DNA of 5,584 bases from UMGS973 sp963609975 (GTDB taxonomy: Bacteria; Bacillota; Clostridia; Peptostreptococcales; Anaerovoracaceae), in assembly GCA_963609975.1 (NCBI GenBank), contig CAVDMD010000137.1, forward strand, positions 1 through 5,584, given 5' to 3'. The notes under the pieces were generated by a model. The model was not told where the DNA came from, made no database searches, and saw only the letters and a list, made by a program, of their open reading frames with translations. Numbering within the stretch: position 1 is the first letter of the stretch; every line of letters begins with the position of its first letter. Made by a program: the position numbers and the translations under genes. Below are positions 4,171 through 5,584 of this stretch, one piece after another.

Positions 4171-5493
4171 ATGTCAGCTATTCTAGAAAAAGATAAAAAA
4201 TACAACATTCACTCATGGAGTGCTCAGGGTGCGCTTAAACCGCTTGTAGTAGACAAGGCAGAGGGCATCTATTTCTGGACAGAAGATGGCAAGAGATTTA
4301 CAGATATGTCATCCCAGCTTGTTAATTCAAATTTAGGTCACGGAAACAAGGCTATAGTTGACGCCATATGCGAACAGGCTAAAAAGATTCCTTTCATGGG
4401 ACCTGCTTTCGCTATGGAATGCAGATCAGACGCTGCTGAAGCCGTTGTCAATGCTTCAGGCTTAAAAGGCGCTAAGGTATTCTTCACCAACGCAGGTGCT
4501 GAATCAAACGAAAACGCTATTAAGATTGCAAGACAGTTCACAGGTAAGCAGAAGATATTTTCACAGTACAGATGCTACCATGGTTCATCAGCAGGCGCAG
4601 GTATGCTGACAGGTGAACCCAGACATTTCTTCAACGAGCCCGGCGGCCCGGGATTCGTTAAATACGATGGACCTTATGCTTACAGAGCACCTAAGGCCTG
4701 CAAATTTGCAAACGATGATGAGGTTGCAGATTTCTACCTTGAATTACTTGAAAACCAGATTCTTTATGAAGGACCTGAACAGATTGCAGCTATCTGGCTT
4801 GAATCAATCGTTGGTTCAAACGGTATCCTGATCGCCCCTGTTAAATGGTACAAAGGCGTAAGAGAATTATGCAACAAGTATGACATCCTTATGGTTTGTG
4901 ATGAAGTTATGGCAGGCTGGTACAGAACAGGCAAATGCTTCGCATTCCAGAACTTCGGCTACGAGCCTGACCTTATCACATTCGCAAAAGGCGTAACCTG
5001 CGGTTATATTCCTCTTGGCGGTGTTATTGTAAGCGAAAAGATTGCTAAATTTTTCGACGAAACTTCAATCGGCTGCGGATTAACCTACTCCGCTCATCCG
5101 ATGGGCTGTGCGGCAGCAGTTGCAACTCTTGCCGAATACAAAAAACTTGATATTGAAGCAAACGTTGCAAAGGCAGGCAAGGTACTTGCTGAAATCGAAG
5201 ACGGTTATGTTGATGCTCACCCTTGCGTAGGTCAGGTAAGACATATCGGATTATTCTCAGCAATCGAGCTTGTAAAGAGCAAGGAAACAAGAGAACCTTT
5301 AGTACCTTTCGGCAAGGATCCTGAAGGCTACATGAAGAAAATCCTCGGAATGCTTACTGCAGAGGGCTTCTGGACATATTCACACGAGAATATGATTATC
5401 GTAGCTCCACCGCTAATCATCACTGAAGACGAAATCGTTGAAAACATGAAGATTATGGACAAGGTATTAACTGAAGTTGACAAGTGGATCTAA
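4171..5493 (+). CDS. Class III PLP-dependent aminotransferase, taurine/omega-amino acid type
   Basis: Transfers the terminal amino group of an omega-amino acid to a 2-oxo acid (pyruvate or 2-oxoglutarate), giving a semialdehyde; cytoplasmic, usually a dimer. The 440-residue length is typical. Visible PLP elements: Gly109-Ala110 of NAGAESNENA for the cofactor phosphate, the ring-stacking Tyr136 in CYHG, Glu211 in LES, Asp244 in CDEVMAGW contacting the pyridine nitrogen, Lys273 in FAKGVTCGY as Schiff-base lysine, and Thr305 in LTYSAHP. The N-terminal HSWSAQ (14-19) and SSQLVNSNLGH (47-57) recall the taurine-pyruvate aminotransferase-like group rather than classical GabT or ornithine/acetylornithine enzymes. 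Substrate within the group is not certain: taurine is favoured, beta-alanine and GABA are possible. The gene follows the acylating aldehyde dehydrogenase in the same direction, with an 87-base gap containing a hairpin, so the two probably act in series. Its own terminator follows directly. Confidence 0.85.
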   Translation: MSAILEKDKKYNIHSWSAQGALKPLVVDKAEGIYFWTEDGKRFTDMSSQLVNSNLGHGNKAIVDAICEQAKKIPFMGPAFAMECRSDAAEAVVNASGLKGAKVFFTNAGAESNENAIKIARQFTGKQKIFSQYRCYHGSSAGAGMLTGEPRHFFNEPGGPGFVKYDGPYAYRAPKACKFANDDEVADFYLELLENQILYEGPEQIAAIWLESIVGSNGILIAPVKWYKGVRELCNKYDILMVCDEVMAGWYRTGKCFAFQNFGYEPDLITFAKGVTCGYIPLGGVIVSEKIAKFFDETSIGCGLTYSAHPMGCAAAVATLAEYKKLDIEANVAKAGKVLAEIEDGYVDAHPCVGQVRHIGLFSAIELVKSKETREPLVPFGKDPEGYMKKILGMLTAEGFWTYSHENMIIVAPPLIITEDEIVENMKIMDKVLTEVDKWI

Positions 5494-5503
5494 GAGATAA
5501 ATC

Positions 5504-5535
5504 AATAGAGTGGCAATCGCCACTCTATTTTTTTT
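5504..5535 (+). terminator. Intrinsic terminator of the dehydrogenase/aminotransferase unit
   Basis: AATAGAGTGGC (5504-5514) and GCCACTCTATT (5519-5529) form a perfect 11-bp stem around AATC, followed by eight consecutive T (5528-5535, the first two also in the stem). It begins 10 bases after the aminotransferase stop codon. Confidence 0.93.
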
Positions 5536-5543
5536 ATAATATA

Positions 5544-5569
5544 GGAAATATCGCTTTAGAGATATTTCC
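5544..5569. other. Second stem-loop after the terminator
   Basis: GGAAATATC (5544-5552) and GATATTTCC (5561-5569) are perfect 9-bp arms around an 8-base loop. No T-run follows on the plus strand. On the minus strand it is followed by AT-rich sequence and not by a clean T-run. It could be an operator for whatever lies to the right, or a weak terminator for a convergent gene. The window ends 15 bases later. Confidence 0.4.
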
Positions 5570-5584
5570 GTATATTTCAAAGAA

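Overview
The window looks like a chromosomal segment of a strictly fermentative low- to moderate-GC member of the Clostridia (Firmicutes). Evidence for this: strong AGGAGG-type ribosome binding sites, AT-rich spacers, sigma-A-type promoters, a lone acetate kinase, a CoA-acylating aldehyde dehydrogenase, and a sequence matching the clostridial operator of the redox repressor Rex. No species can be named from the sequence alone.

Layout, left to right. Positions 1-200 hold no convincing protein gene. Read on the minus strand they are dense with stem-loops, including two tandem copies of one structural design, and a strong minus-strand promoter lies just upstream (206-235). I call this an unidentified structured RNA that runs off the left edge. 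Acetate kinase (ackA, minus strand, 277-1476) comes next. Between ackA and the divergent gene to its right is a compact control region: an ackA promoter, a Rex-like palindrome (1551-1568) and a plus-strand promoter. The plus-strand promoter drives a small TSUP (TauE/SafE) membrane transporter at 1656-2420. A 238-base AT-rich spacer with a promoter and several palindromes then leads into a two-gene plus-strand unit: an acylating aldehyde dehydrogenase of the sulfoacetaldehyde/succinate-semialdehyde type (2659-4083) and a class III aminotransferase (4171-5493). A GC-rich hairpin with a T-rich tail separates these two genes, and a textbook intrinsic terminator (5504-5535) closes the unit.

How the genes may work together (inference). 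The aminotransferase would turn an omega-amino acid into a semialdehyde, and the dehydrogenase would oxidise the semialdehyde to an acyl-CoA with reduction of NAD(P). The family resemblance of both enzymes, plus a neighbouring TauE/SafE-type anion exporter, makes taurine (via sulfoacetaldehyde to sulfoacetyl-CoA, with sulfoacetate or sulfite export) the most attractive substrate. Beta-alanine (via malonate semialdehyde) and GABA (via succinate semialdehyde) remain live alternatives. Acetate kinase would conserve energy from an acyl phosphate, and the Rex-like operator would tie ackA and the exporter to the NADH/NAD+ ratio. No taurine importer, sulfoacetaldehyde acetyltransferase (Xsc), phosphotransacetylase or regulator gene is inside the window, so the pathway is a hypothesis. 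The least explained part of the window is the structured RNA at the left end.
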